The notes beneath the pieces were generated by a model, which saw nothing but the letters and a program-made list of their open reading frames with translations, was not told where the DNA came from and did no database searches. Made by a program: the position numbers and the translations under genes. DNA of 64,000 nt from Archilochus colubris (lineage: Eukaryota > Chordata > Aves > Apodiformes > Trochilidae). Below, in pieces: positions 1 through 10,407 of the stretch (its first letter is position 1; each line of letters begins with the position of its first letter). Where the stretch lies: the NCBI GenBank assembly GCA_023079485.1, contig CM041090.1, positions 39,870,874-39,934,873 of the forward strand. Reading direction: 5' to 3'.

Positions 1-230
1 CACTGACATCATCTACTATTGGAAAAGTCTCCAAAGATGTATTTATGGCCTAAGTTACATATTTAAATTCATGCAGCCCCAAAAGAAGAGGGATTTATCT
101 GCATCACGCCACTGATACCTTCCTTCAGGGACAGTACCCCATGCAGCCAAGGAGGAGCAGCCAGGACATAGCCATGTGTGTCTGAAAACAAACTCTGAAG
201 AGTGCAAATAAAACTTTGGGGAAGAAAAGG

Positions 231-629
231 TGGCACTGGGAGGAGAAGTGGGGGTACTGGGAGGAGAATAGGGGGGGTACTGGGAGGAGAATAGGGGGGG
301 TACTGGGAGGAGGAGAATAGGGGGGGTACTGGGAGGAGGAGAATAGGGGGGGTACTGGGAGGAGGAGAATAGGGGGGGTACTGGGAGGAGGAGAATAGGG
401 GGGGTACTGGGAGGAGGAGAATGGGGGGGGTACTGGGAGGAGAATGGGGGGGGTACTGGGAGGAGAATGGGGGGGGGCACTGGGAGGAGAACGGGGGGGT
501 ACTGGGAGGAGAACGGGGGGGCACTGGGAGGACAAGGGGGGGGCACTGGGAAGAGGGGGGGGGCACTGGGAAGAGAGGGGGGGGCACTGGGAAGAGAGAG
601 GGGGGCACTGGGAAGAGAGGGACAGTACA
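231..629. repeat. G-rich minisatellite, unit about 20-27 bp
   Basis: About 17 tandem copies of a unit of the form (T/G)ACTGGGAGGAGAA followed by a run of 6-9 G. Units change along the array: GAATA types on the left, GAATG/GAACG in the middle, GGAAGAG types on the right. The plus strand is strongly G-rich and could form G-quadruplexes. Because PELI2 is transcribed from the minus strand, its RNA here would be C-rich. Long proline-rich open frames on the minus strand are artefacts of the array. Confidence 0.95.
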
Positions 630-3600
630 TACACCTCAAGAGATTATTTTTGCTTTCCCTAGAACAGTTCTTAACTGAAGTTGCACTGCATCCCTAACCA
701 TAAACCAGACAAGCCAAATGAAGTCTATAAAAAACACCACACTAATAGCCTCACACTCCATTCAGGTACTTGTTACTGTGTTCAATAGCTCCTTCAAAAT
801 TCCCTCCAACCCCATGTGTCCAGAAATATACAATGGGTCATCATTACTTTGATGGGACTTCAAAAAAAAAAGCTTTTTTCTTTTTCAAACCAAATTAGAA
901 TATGAATGTTTCTGCTTCTCTGAGAAATCTATAGCCTTTTGTGAACAGATGATGCGACAAGCAGATGTACACAATCAGATTCACAATCAGCAGATGAGCT
1001 CTTCTTTCCCAGCCATCTTGACCTGTCTGCCTTGATTTACATAAACTCTCTTTATTCACAACAGCATTGATTATGTAAACCTCGACAAAACCTTAGCTAG
1101 ACATGCACTGTCACATCACTTACAGAAACTACCTAACAGAGTACTGGGAGAAGGTTATTAGAAATGTATTTGCTGCAACAAATGACTTCAGATGCCTTGG
1201 GCTTTACCCTCTGGTCACATTATGCACAGACAAGCAATCACTACTATTGAAAGACAATACAGAAGCTTGGTTCTGGTGGGAGAACTACCCACTGCCAAAA
1301 AAATGCCTTCCACTTGATACAGAGGTCAAGTACAGAACAACTCTACTTTAATACTGCTGAGCAAGAGCAAAAGATAAAGTTTTGTCACCTTAAAGAAGAC
1401 TCAGTAGTTTGCCAGGTAGCTGAGCTCCTTTGTTCATCATGCTTTTCACCATCTAATTTAAGTCTCACAGCTCAAGACTTAAGTTATTCATCAATATCAC
1501 AATCAATGCTTTTTTTTTTTTTACTAAAAAACCACAAAACAACAAACACTGCCTCAAAAGAACTTTTTTTTTTTTTTCTTTAAATCTTGCTGTGAGGTCA
1601 CTACCCATTTTAATCAAGCAGTTGTAACAGGAGCTGCAGTGCTTTGGTTCTGCAGTTCACAGGTCTGGGTTTCACTAGGGGGAGGAGGGGGGGACTTGCA
1701 TTGTTTTATTTAAATGGAACAAAATTTTAACACAAAACAGGTATTATGAATATATATTTAGGATACTGAACAGATGTTTAAGCTGTTCCAAGAGTTCCTA
1801 GTCACAAATGTTGAGTCACCAAAAAAACCACAAGTGTGTTTATATTATTTATGGCACCACATGTAACATTTAGGACACTTCTGATAGAAAACACAGCGAG
1901 CGACTCCAGGAGCATCTTAAAACCTCAACCTCCCACCCAAAAATGGAAAAATGCAGTGATTGAAGTCACAGCATTTCCTGGACTGTTTCCATCCCAGCCT
2001 TACCTATTTCTACATCACATTCACCCAGCACATTATGGCACCAAATGCCCCATTGTTTCACTGCAGCCTACACTGACCAGCCTGATTCAGCTGCCTCTTC
2101 CCCGACTCGTGATTCTACTACAAGAACAAGAAGCTTTGGTTGCTTTTTTAGCACCCTGAAGATATAACGACAGTCGTTTGAGAGAACAGCTGGTACTCAA
2201 GTAAAAAAAAAAAAAAATGAAGCTCAGTCATATAAAGTTTATTTAAATTTTATTGGCGTGTTTCAACACACAGCAGTGAAGATCAAGACCTCTGGCAGAA
2301 GTGATAAGCTGAGATCAATGCATTTCAATATTAAAGGAAAAGCACACCAGACTTTGCTAGGTTAAGATCAGAGCCAAAACATTTCATACTTCTGCACTTT
2401 CAACTGCTGCTAAAAATAGGAAAGCAACAGAAAGGAAAATGCTTCCAGCTGTGCACAAAAAGCCTCTGCAGCACAACATCAATTTATGCACTCTAATTTA
2501 ATTAAAGATTCAACACTATACTATGACTTTATTGTTAGAGACAGTGCTGCACAGCTGAGATTACCCTCCATTTCCACAACTGAAACAGTGAGAAGGTTTC
2601 TTTATTAAATTTAGCCTGATGCAGATATTTCCCCCAAATCAAGTTACTCGACTTAAATTCAACTCTTTCAAGTGCCAGCCACGCCATGTTCATGGTAATA
2701 GCTGTATTTTATTTGACTGTAACTATATCTTGACCTAGTCCCATGATAAGAAATATTTAGCATCCCTTAAGGAAAAAGCTACACCACTGGACACGAGTAC
2801 CTGTCTTGAGTGCTCTTTTTATCTGTTCCCAGACACTGAAGGAGTTACTCTGCAGACGTGAACACAGTTCTTCATTAAATTACTTAACCAAAACAACAAC
2901 AAAATATCCCCAACAAACTAGAATAAGGTTTCCTACGACCTTGCAGCAAACCTGCAACAAGATTCTGGGGGAGGATGCACAACGCAGCAAGGCTGTAGCT
3001 GCTCTGCTCCACGGCTGGTTTGAAACCTTTCTATTGTATTTATCGCTAAAAATTATTCCATTAACCATATGTTCCTACACACTAAACTAGCAAAATTAAG
3101 CATCTCTTAGAAGGTTCACAAGGGCTCTCAGCAAGCACGGCTTAGAAGCTTCTCCCCTCATCCTCTTCCACAGTGTACAACAGAAAGGCTGCAAGCTTTA
3201 CCAGCAGGGCAAGAACATAATACCAAGCGGATTACTTGAAGATCCGTATCAAGCTGAGAAAATAAACGTTTCCACAACGAATCTGAAGTGCTTCATCCTC
3301 CTACCACCCCCCCCCCACCATACACCCGCCGCCCCTTTCCCTCCTCTCCCGCCTCTCCTCCTAATTCCAAAGTCATCTCCCCTGCAATCTGCAAGGAGGA
3401 CGCCGTCTCTGGGAGCCAGGGGAAGAAACCACCAGGGAGAGCCTCAGAAACCGGCTCCTCGATAGCAACCTGCGAGCGGCACCGGCGCAAAGACGCAACC
3501 GGGGGTCTCCTCCCTCCTCCCCTCTGTACTCCCCCAACCCATCCCCTTCCCGGTCTCTCCCAGCAATTCCGCATCCCCTCAACCCTAACGCAAAAGTTTT

Positions 3601-3794
3601 CCTCCCAACCCGGCCCCGCAGGCCCCTCGGTTACGGTGCCCCACAGCCCGCCCGCCCGCCGGCCCTCCCACCCCCCGAGGCAGCCGGAGCCACGGCGGGA
3701 GAAGCGGAGGGTGGGAAGGAAGCGGAGGGGGGAGCCGAACCGCGGTCTCCTCACGGGGAAAGTTGCGGGGGGACCAGCGGCCGCCCCCATAGAG

Positions 3795-4012
3795 CAGGAC
3801 CCCAAGGGCCGCCAGCCCCCCCCTCCATGAGCGGGACCCCAAGGGCCGCTTTCCCCTCACAAAGAGACCCCAAGGGCCGCCCCCTCCGAGCGGGACCCCA
3901 AGAGCCGCCTCTCCCTGAGCGGGACCCCAAGGGCCTCTTTCCCCTCACAAAGAGACCTCAAGGGCCGCCCCCCTCCATCACCGCCGCCTTCCCCTCACAG
4001 GGGGACCCTAAA
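3795..4012. repeat. GC-rich minisatellite in the CpG island
   Basis: About five to six degenerate copies of a 30-50 bp unit carrying GAGCGGGACCCCAAGGGCCGC or CTCACAAAGAGACCCCAAGG, separated by C-rich linkers. It sits about 250 bp inside intron 1 from the PELI2 splice donor. The short core CCCCAAGGGCC recurs in nearly every unit. Confidence 0.8.
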
Positions 4013-4264
4013 GCCCCACACGCACACAGGCGTTCGGGCGGGGGAAAGGCGGGAAGCGGAGCTGCTCCCCTCACCCCCTCCTCCTCTGGGGTCTCTCTCG
4101 CCTCCGAGCTCCGCGTCCGAGCGCGGCCGACGCAGAGGGGACGGGGCACCCCCCACCTACCCACTAACCCACCCCAGGACGGGTCTCCCGCTGATTTCCA
4201 CCCTCTTTCCTTCCCTTTTTCCCTCCCCACCTCCCGCCCGCCGTCGCCCCTCCGCAGCGCTCAC

Positions 4265-4341
4265 CCCAGCACCACCAGCTCCCCGTACTTGACGGGTTCC
4301 TTGTTAGGCGCGCAGTGCTCCTCCTGGCTGGGGGAAAACAT
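4265..4341 (-). CDS. PELI2: PELI2 first coding exon (Pellino-2, N-terminal 25 codons plus 2 nt)
   Basis: Read on the minus strand, the ATG at 4341-4339 opens a frame beginning MFSPSQEEHCAP and continuing NKEPVKYGELVVL, then two bases of the next codon (GG) and a splice donor GTGAGC at 4264-4259. This is the conserved N terminus of Pellino proteins (MFSP.QE...PVKYGEL.VLG), and the EEHCAPNKEP stretch fits Pellino-2 better than Pellino-1. Pellino-2 is a cytosolic RING-like E3 ubiquitin ligase that acts with IRAK and TAK1 in Toll/IL-1 receptor signalling; its FHA-like and RING-like domains are encoded by later exons, which lie left of position 1. Residue 5 is Ser, where I recall Gly in mammals. 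The start context is weak (CCCCC before ATG, T after). The surrounding CpG island supports a real 5' end. The match rests on 25 residues but is specific. Confidence 0.93.
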
Positions 4342-4880
4342 GGGGGCGGCCGCCGCCGAAGTCACCCGCTGCTACAATCCCATCCGCTGCAGAGGGAAGG
4401 GGGGGGAGAGTGTCGGGACGGGGACGAGGAAGGGAAGAATCGAATCCTGAGGGGAAATAAAGGGAAGAGGAGGGAACGATCCCCAAGCGCTACCCGCACT
4501 GAGCCGCCGGCTGCCCGACAACAGCCACTACACCCGGGAGGGAGGGGGGGCGGAGGAGGAGCGCCGAGGGGGATGTACCAACTCCCCGCGGGGGGGGAGG
4601 AGCAGAGCAGCGCATCCCTCCCCTCCTCCTTCTCTCCCCTCCCGCCGTCCCCACCATCCAGACCACTCGTGATCCCGCCCCACGGGCTCCGGTTAGAGCG
4701 TCTGAGGAATGGGGAGCGGCGGGGTGTGGGGGGGGAAGCGCTGAGTTCCACCCTTTCCTACGTATCGTCTCTTCCCCCCCCGCCAGCCTGTCAGTGGTAC
4801 GGTCCCGCTGTGTTATGTAAACATAGAGTAAAGGGGACGGGGCCGCGCTTAAAGGGGCCGCGCCCCGGGGCAGGGGAAGG
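4342..4880 (-). promoter_or_regulatory. PELI2 5' UTR and core promoter region
   Basis: This GC-rich, CpG-rich stretch lies immediately upstream of the PELI2 start codon on the minus strand. It contains a CCGCCCC box of Sp1/KLF type near 4675 and several GGGCGG-like runs, but no clear TATA box, as is usual for a CpG-island promoter. The transcription start cannot be placed from sequence. The promoter ends against the pentamer array at 4886. Confidence 0.6.
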
Positions 4881-4885
4881 AAAGG

Positions 4886-5108
4886 GGGGGATGGGATGGG
4901 ATGGGATGGGATGGGATGGGATGGGATGGGATGGGATGGGATGGGATGGGATGGGATGGGGTGGGGTGGGGTGGGGTGGGGTGGGGTGGGGTGGGGTGGG
5001 GTGGGGTGGGATGGGGTGGGGTGGCGTGGCGTGGCGTGGCGTGGGGTGGGGTGGGGTGGCGTGGCGTGGCGTGGGGTGGGGTGGGGTGGGATGGGATGGG
5101 ATGGGATG
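4886..5108. repeat. Pentanucleotide array (GGGAT/GGGGT/GGCGT)
   Basis: About 44 tandem pentamers. Variants are arranged in blocks: about 15 GGGAT, then about 10 GGGGT, one GGGAT, a few GGGGT, four GGCGT, three GGGGT, three GGCGT, four GGGGT, then GGGAT again. It begins about 545 bp upstream of the PELI2 ATG, at the edge of the CpG island. Every pentamer has at least two G in a row and most have three or four, so the plus strand has high G-quadruplex potential. Confidence 0.97.
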
Positions 5109-5284
5109 CAGGGCTTATGGGCTGAATGGCTCATCCCCATGATGGGGGGACCCTCTGGATGATGGAGAGAAGCCCGGACGGGGTGTTCTAGGTCGCTTGG
5201 CCAAGATGGGGTCCGAGGTTCCCCTAGGTTCCAGATTCCCTGGGGTTCTAGTTCAGCTCCTGCCCCAAGGGTAAGGGAAAAGCC

Positions 5285-5750
5285 CTGCTGCAGAGCTTTG
5301 GTGGAGCTCGGTTACTTTGCTCAAGAACGAGTCCAGAGAATGCCATGGAGATGATTTGAGGGCTGGAGCAGCTCTGCTCGAGAGTTGGGGGTGTTCAGCC
5401 TGGAGGAAAAAAAGCTCCAGGGAGACCTTAGAGCACCTTCCTCAAGGGGCTCCAGGAAAGCTGGGGAGGGACTGGGGACAAGGGCATGAAGGGATGGGGT
5501 GAGGGAGAGTGTTTTTAAGCTGAGCAAGGGAAGACAGATGAAATCTGAGGGTGAAATCTGTCCCAGGTTTCCCAGAGAAGCTGTGGCTGCCCCATCCCTG
5601 GCAGTATCTCAGCCCAGGTTGGATGGGGCTTGGAGCAACCTGGGCTGGTGGGAGGTGTCCCTGACCATGGCAGGGGGGTGGGAATTGATAAGCTTTAAGG
5701 TCCCTTGCCACCCAAAACCATTCTCTCATCCTATGATAACCCTATGACTT
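5285..5750 (+). mobile_element. CR1 LINE, 5'-truncated 3' end
   Basis: Contains the CR1 landmarks in order: GGAGACCTTAGAGCACCTTC, GGGGCTCCAGGAAAGCTGGG, TTTCCCAGAGAAGCTGTGGC, CAGCCCAGGTTGGATGGGGC and a decayed tail around CCTATGATAACCCTATGA. This is the 'GAGCACCTTCC' 3'-end type, called type A here. It lies 175 bp right of the pentamer array. Confidence 0.9.
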
Positions 5751-7924
5751 CCAAGGACTTTTCCCCCAGCCCGTTGCTGCCTCGGCATTTCCCCCAACTC
5801 CCCCTCCACTCCGAGCTTCATTTCCTTTCTCTTTGGTACCCCATACAAGCACAAACCCAAGAAAGATGAGCTCTGTATCGATCTGCATTGAGGGTGGAAA
5901 TTCTCATTAGCTGCTATTTGAGGTCTCCAACCCATGAGCCCCTTAACGAAGACAGAAGTAATTGCAGCAGCCATTAGGCTGCTCCAGGCTTTTGCTGGAA
6001 AGCATCCCTTGGGCCAGCATGGGATTGAGTCCTGCTCCTCCTGCTGAAAGCTTTCCCTCTGCCTGAAACTGTAGTTGGCTATTAATTTTCCTGGTAATGT
6101 TATTTTTCTGTCAGTGAAATGGAAAAACCCAGCCAATCTCACCGGGCTGCAAAACGGAGATCTTCCCAGGGGCTGTGGGAAGAAGACAAGATTTTATTAA
6201 AGACAGAGGGCTGAATTATTACAGATTTATCTTCTTTATTGCTCTAACAAAATAGAAAAGAAAGCCAGGTTGTAAGTCACTGTCACAGAAAACAAATACA
6301 GCCCCCAAAACGGTGTGAAAAACAAACCTCCTGGCTGCATCCTCTTCAACTTCTCCCAATTTCACCTCCCTCTGAAAGCAAGAACCTTTGCAGCTTGGCT
6401 TTCACATGGCAAAACCAAACTTTAGCCCTCTTCCAAAAAAACTCTTGGCTCAGCCAGGCTGCCCACAAATCAAACCTCCCATTACCATAGCTCCATTTAC
6501 AGTGTCTGTTCCTGCCCTCCCAGCCCTCCTGCAGGGACAGAGGGACCTTGAAGATCTGAGTTTGCCCTTTTTTCCCCATTTTTAGAACCCTATGTCTTGT
6601 GGAGAAGAGGGAGAAGCTGTGCAGAGACTTGCATGTGAAGCTGGGGAGCTCTGCATCCTTTTGCCAGGCATTTTTTTCAGCATCCAAACCTTTTGGAACG
6701 TTTTTGGGATGTTTGCTGTAGTTCCATACAAAAATGCAGAAATTATTAACTACAGAAAATGCACTGGTTTGCATTGCTGAAAAATAAAGGTGTAATCCCA
6801 GAAAAAAAAAATAAAATAAAAACCTTTGTGGGACTGATAGGGGAATATTTGTACCTGATGCACATGTAGGAGGCCATGTACCTGTTATGGGACACAGTGA
6901 AATAACCCCTGCCACTTGAGTTGAAGCATTATTTTTTTCCTTGGAAGGATGCTCCATTTGGACATGCAGAGTCTCCTCACTCTGTGTCTCCCTGCAGGGT
7001 ATTTTAGGCTGGCAAGTGATGAGCCCCAGCTCCACGAGGTGTTTTAAGGGCTTCTGGGTCTTCTCTTCCCAAAGTGTAGGTTATCTCATTACAACTTCTT
7101 AGGACCTATTGCTCCCACCACTGCAAAGTTGCTTTTAATTTTTAATTTCTTTTAACTTAGATTAATTTAGATTTAATTTTAATTTTTTTACTAATAAAAT
7201 GGAACCAGGAGCCACTTGGGGTACATGGCAGCTTTTTGCTGTATGTTGCTCAGCTCCCTGTCCTGCTCAGCTCACAGCACCTCTGGTTCCTCCAGCTCCA
7301 AAAATTCCTTTTGCAACAGATACAGGCAACACCTGGCTGGCATTTTGCCTCATTTTGCCTCATTGCAGTAATTGAGAAATGTACCCACACTTTCAACCAT
7401 CATGTTTCATCTCAGAATGCCTTGCAGTCTTGGATTCAGGATGGTTTGGGGTAGCTCCCTTGTTTTCCCCCTAGAAGAGGGAATTGCACACAACTTGGAG
7501 CTCCTTCCCAACAACACCAGGGATGTGGGAGGGAGTTTGCTCCCAGTTTTAGCTCCAGCATCTGTTTGGCTGGTTGGGGGAATTTCCAGCCAAGCCAGAG
7601 GAGCATTAGAATCAATATCTGTAAAGAAATCCCAAACATGAAGAAAAAAAAAAAAAAAAGACATAGTACGTGGCCATTTATTTTTAAAATGTAATAAAAA
7701 GTTATTTCAAATGCAGGAAGACTAATAAGGCTCTAATTCAGCAAAGTAGTTACAGATGTGCTGGACTTCAGCACTTTTGTGAATTGGGGCTTAGGGACTG
7801 GGCTTGAACTAGAGAGAAAGTACTGGGAGATGTGAAGAGCCCTGGCACCAGATCTGCATTTTACACTGCACATAAAGCTCCTGGTGCATGGGATCAGTGC
7901 ATAAATGGGGATAACTGAGGGTAT
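5751..7924. other. Unique flank, no gene seen
   Basis: Mostly unique sequence with low-complexity patches: an A-rich run with AATAAA motifs at 6780-6825, a TTTAAT-rich block at 7130-7197, and poly(A) at 7640-7658. Open frames up to 229 codons (6346-7035, minus) have no recognisable domain or splice context. Confidence 0.5.
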
Positions 7925-8155
7925 AATTAGTTTGGATATGAGGGAGAAATAGTTTGGTGTGAGGGTGCTGAGCCCCTGTGCCAGGTTTCCCAGAGAAGCT
8001 GTGGCTGCCCCATCCCTGGCAGTGTCTCAGCCCAGGTTGGATGGGGCTTGGAGCAACCTGGGCTGGTGGGAGGTGTCCCTGGGCATGGCAGGGGGGTGGC
8101 AATGGATGAGCTTTAAGGTCCCTTCCCACCTAAATCATTCCATGATGCTATGATA
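7925..8155 (+). mobile_element. CR1 LINE type A 3' end, about 230 bp
   Basis: Begins inside the AATAGTTTGGTGTGAGGGTG segment and runs through GTTTCCCAGAGAAGCTGTGG, the GGTTGGATGGGGCTTGGAGC block and AGCTTTAAGGTCCCTTCCCA to a short tail CATGATGCTATGATA. Strongly 5'-truncated. Confidence 0.92.
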
Positions 8156-9473
8156 AAGGTTTCCATCTCCAGCCATGAATAAAAACATTTCCAGGAATAG
8201 GATCAGGCTGATGTTCAGCCACCAGCGGGGATGGTCAGGGCTGGGGAAGCTGCTCTTTGGACTTTTTGATCTTGTTTTTGGTGTTCCAAAGCAGAGAATA
8301 AACTCCAGGAAAGGAGAAAATTGTCACAGCACCAAAGTTAAGGTCAAGCAGGGATCACCTGGGTGGGGACAAACTTCTCAGGCTGGGGAGTCCCCAGCTC
8401 ATGGAGGATTGAGGGTCTTGAGCAGCCCCCAAATGAAAACAGGAGAAGAAAGAGCTGAAGATGTTTTAGAGTTAGGTTTTTATAAGCACACAACAGGAAA
8501 AATATGATGAGGTTGCTGAGAATGATGAAATACTGAGCTTAGCATGCTTGGGGGACCCTTTCAGTCCTGTGACTCAGGGGTTCAGTGCTTAGCATTAACT
8601 GGAGCAAAAAAAAAGAGTTGTTTGGGATTTTTTTAACATCATTTAAGAAGCTGTCTATGTGCTTTGAATCTGCTTTTGTCTTAACTTTCCACCCTGCCAT
8701 GCCATGTCATGGTCTTGATCCTCCTTCCCAGAAAGGGGAATTACATTAAAAAAACAAATTGGAAGAGCTAAAAGGATAAAAGGATTTCAAGTATCGTGGC
8801 AGGAGCTTAAAGATGTAATACAGGTTCCAACTTCATGTGTAACACTCCTTAGCAAAGACCCTAAAGGATTCCTTAAAAGCAGATAAGTAGCAAAGTGAAG
8901 AGGGCTGTTAGGAACAAAAGAAAAATAACCATCAAAAAGCTACATCCAAATGAGGAAAACGGAATGTAACATAACCACTGGTAAAGCCAAAACCACCATA
9001 AGGCAAGTGAAAAAGATCTTGCAGACCAGTTTGTCTGAGGCATAAAAACACACATGAAAAGCAAGTTCACCAGGGACTCACTGGGGCCAGCAAGCAGGGG
9101 AGGTGTGAAATAAATTGTGGGTGAAATCAAACCCTGGTGGGTCAGGGGAATGAGACCCCCCCTGTGTCTGAAACAGGAGCTGGAGATACCTATAAAAAAA
9201 AAACCTCCTTTACCTGGGATGGGTCTGATGAGCTGCTTACAAGTGTCACCAGGAGAGGTCTGAGAATAAAGAGGTAAAATGAGAGAGGAGCAAATTGCCA
9301 AGGTGAGATGTTACTGGCCCAAGATCTGAAAAAAAAAAATTCAAATATGACATGAATAATGAACAGTGTTATGTCCATGGTGTGTGGGAAATGGCAAACT
9401 TGACAGTGGGTTCTGAAAAGGCAAGTTTAAGAGCTGTGACCCAGTCTGACCCGAACAATGCAAATGAAATATG
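8156..9473. other. Unique flank, no gene seen
   Basis: No repeat family recognised. It includes short A tracts near 9194 and 9330 and an open minus-strand frame (8873-9301) without known domains. Confidence 0.45.
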
Positions 9474-9595
9474 GCTGTTAATTTCAGCAAGTGCAACTAC
9501 TTACAAGAGACTTAGCTAAAAGTAAAAGTACAAAACAGAAAATCACCTTTATTCTGGCCCAAACCAGGACATTGGACTCGAACCAATTAGCTCGA

Positions 9596-9613
9596 GCCCC
9601 ACGTTGGGCGCCA
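9596..9613 (-). promoter_or_regulatory. Retroviral primer-binding site for tRNA-Lys (CUU)
   Basis: The minus strand reads TGGCGCCCAACGTGGGGC, complementary to the 3' 18 nt of tRNA-Lys(CUU), including the CCA end. The match continues four to five bases into the T-arm (plus strand CTCGAGCCCC...), to about 9592. It begins 7 nt after the LTR end, the normal place for a retroviral primer site. Confidence 0.92.
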
Positions 9614-9620
9614 ATAAGTC

Positions 9621-10405
9621 TGTCACGGTTTAACACTGGCCCGGCAATTAAACCGAATAACAGACGCTCTCTATTAATCTCTCTCTCCTTGATAGAGAAA
9701 GGAGAGAGAATAAGGGAGAGAGACTGATGGGTTGGAAACTAAACTACACAACTTTAATGAACAGTAATGATAAATAGGAAAAATTACTAAATATATACAA
9801 ATATACAGGAAAATGGAAACCACATTCCTCCCTCCTTTCCCCCAATAACTCTCACGTCACCACCGAGGCTGTAGGGCAGCCCTGGGAAAGTCCAGGCTGG
9901 ACTCCTGGAGTCGGCAGCAGTCGGGAACCGGAGGCAGGAACACACAGATATGGGCTGGCACGGATCAGGACCACAGGCAGACGAACGGACAGGATCCTTC
10001 CAGGATGCCGAGTGAAGGAAGGGAGGAAGGGAAATCAGGAAAAGATCTGGCTCGGCCCTCGTGATGCCTCAAATTTATACTGAGTGTGACGTATATGGGA
10101 TGGAATACTCTGTTTGGTCAATTCTGGCATCTATCTTGTCTGTTCCTCCCCAAAGGAGGGCTCAGGTGGGACCTCTGTATCCTCCTGGACGGTAAAATGT
10201 TTTCCTCAGAGCTGAGCAGTGTCCTTGGCTCTGCATACCAGTCTCTAGCAGTAACTATAAACATCAAGTGTTATCAATCCTAGAAACACACACTGTCTGA
10301 GAAACTTGCTGTTAATTTCAGCAAGTGCAACTACTTACAAGAGACTTAGCTAAAAGTAAAAGTACAAAACAGAAAATCACCTTTATCCTGGCCCAAACCA
10401 GGACA
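9621..10405 (-). promoter_or_regulatory. ERVK-like LTR (785 bp) with TATA box and polyadenylation signal
   Basis: Read on the minus strand it begins TGTCCTGGTTTGGGCC and ends CCGTGACA. A TATAAA box lies at 10079-10074, about 327 bp into the LTR, and an ATTAAA polyadenylation signal at 9758-9753, about 320 bp further on, giving a plausible U3-R-U5 arrangement. A pyrimidine-rich CTCTCTCC segment lies near the U5 end. Confidence 0.85.
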
Positions 10406-10407
10406 TT

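Larger units (their letters stand above)
1..4264 (-). other. PELI2: PELI2 intron 1, 5' part
   Basis: Everything left of the exon 1 donor should be intron 1 of PELI2, transcribed right to left. Bases 630-3290 are AT-rich unique sequence with short A and T tracts (for example 870-885, 1508-1522, 1563-1578, 2201-2217). I see no exon, transposable element or RNA gene there. The intron continues past position 1. Confidence 0.8.
3320..4880. promoter_or_regulatory. CpG island spanning PELI2 exon 1
   Basis: Base composition changes sharply from AT-rich intron to a GC-rich block with frequent CG dinucleotides, running from about 3320 to 4880 and then ending. It covers the promoter, exon 1 and the first kilobase of intron 1. 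Several long proline/arginine-rich open frames here on both strands are products of the composition and not genes. Confidence 0.85.
9474..10407 (-). mobile_element. ERVK-like endogenous retrovirus remnant: LTR, primer-binding site, second LTR start
   Basis: On the minus strand the order is a complete-looking LTR (10405 to 9621, TG...CA ends), a 7-nt spacer, a tRNA-Lys primer-binding site, about 25 further internal bases, then only the first 98 bp of a second LTR (9571 to 9474). All coding regions are absent. The 100-bp end segment is present at both ends (9474-9573 and 10308-10407), and AAATATGG occurs just outside each end (9467-9474 and 10408-10415), which looks like a target-site duplication. 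The tRNA-Lys primer and 785-bp LTR fit a class II, ERVK-type avian element. This is a non-coding relic. Confidence 0.85.

Noticed and set aside
55..639. Proline/serine-rich frames of 169-194 codons on the minus strand
   Set aside because: They are translations of the G-rich minisatellite in three frames; no start context, splice or domain.
3288..3830. 180-codon plus-strand frame and its antisense 170-codon partner
   Set aside because: CpG-island composition keeps many frames open; the residues are low-complexity Pro/Arg/Gly and no family is recognised.
4315..5142. 275-codon plus-strand frame
   Set aside because: The second half is the pentamer array (repeating GWDGM); the first half is antisense to PELI2 exon 1 and promoter.
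6346..7035. 229-codon minus-strand frame
   Set aside because: Unique AT/GC-mixed sequence with no recognisable motif and no conserved context; not enough to call a gene.
9574..9613. tRNA-like stretch (B-box-like GGTTCGAGTCC on the minus strand)
   Set aside because: There is no cloverleaf or A box; it is the retroviral leader next to the primer-binding site.
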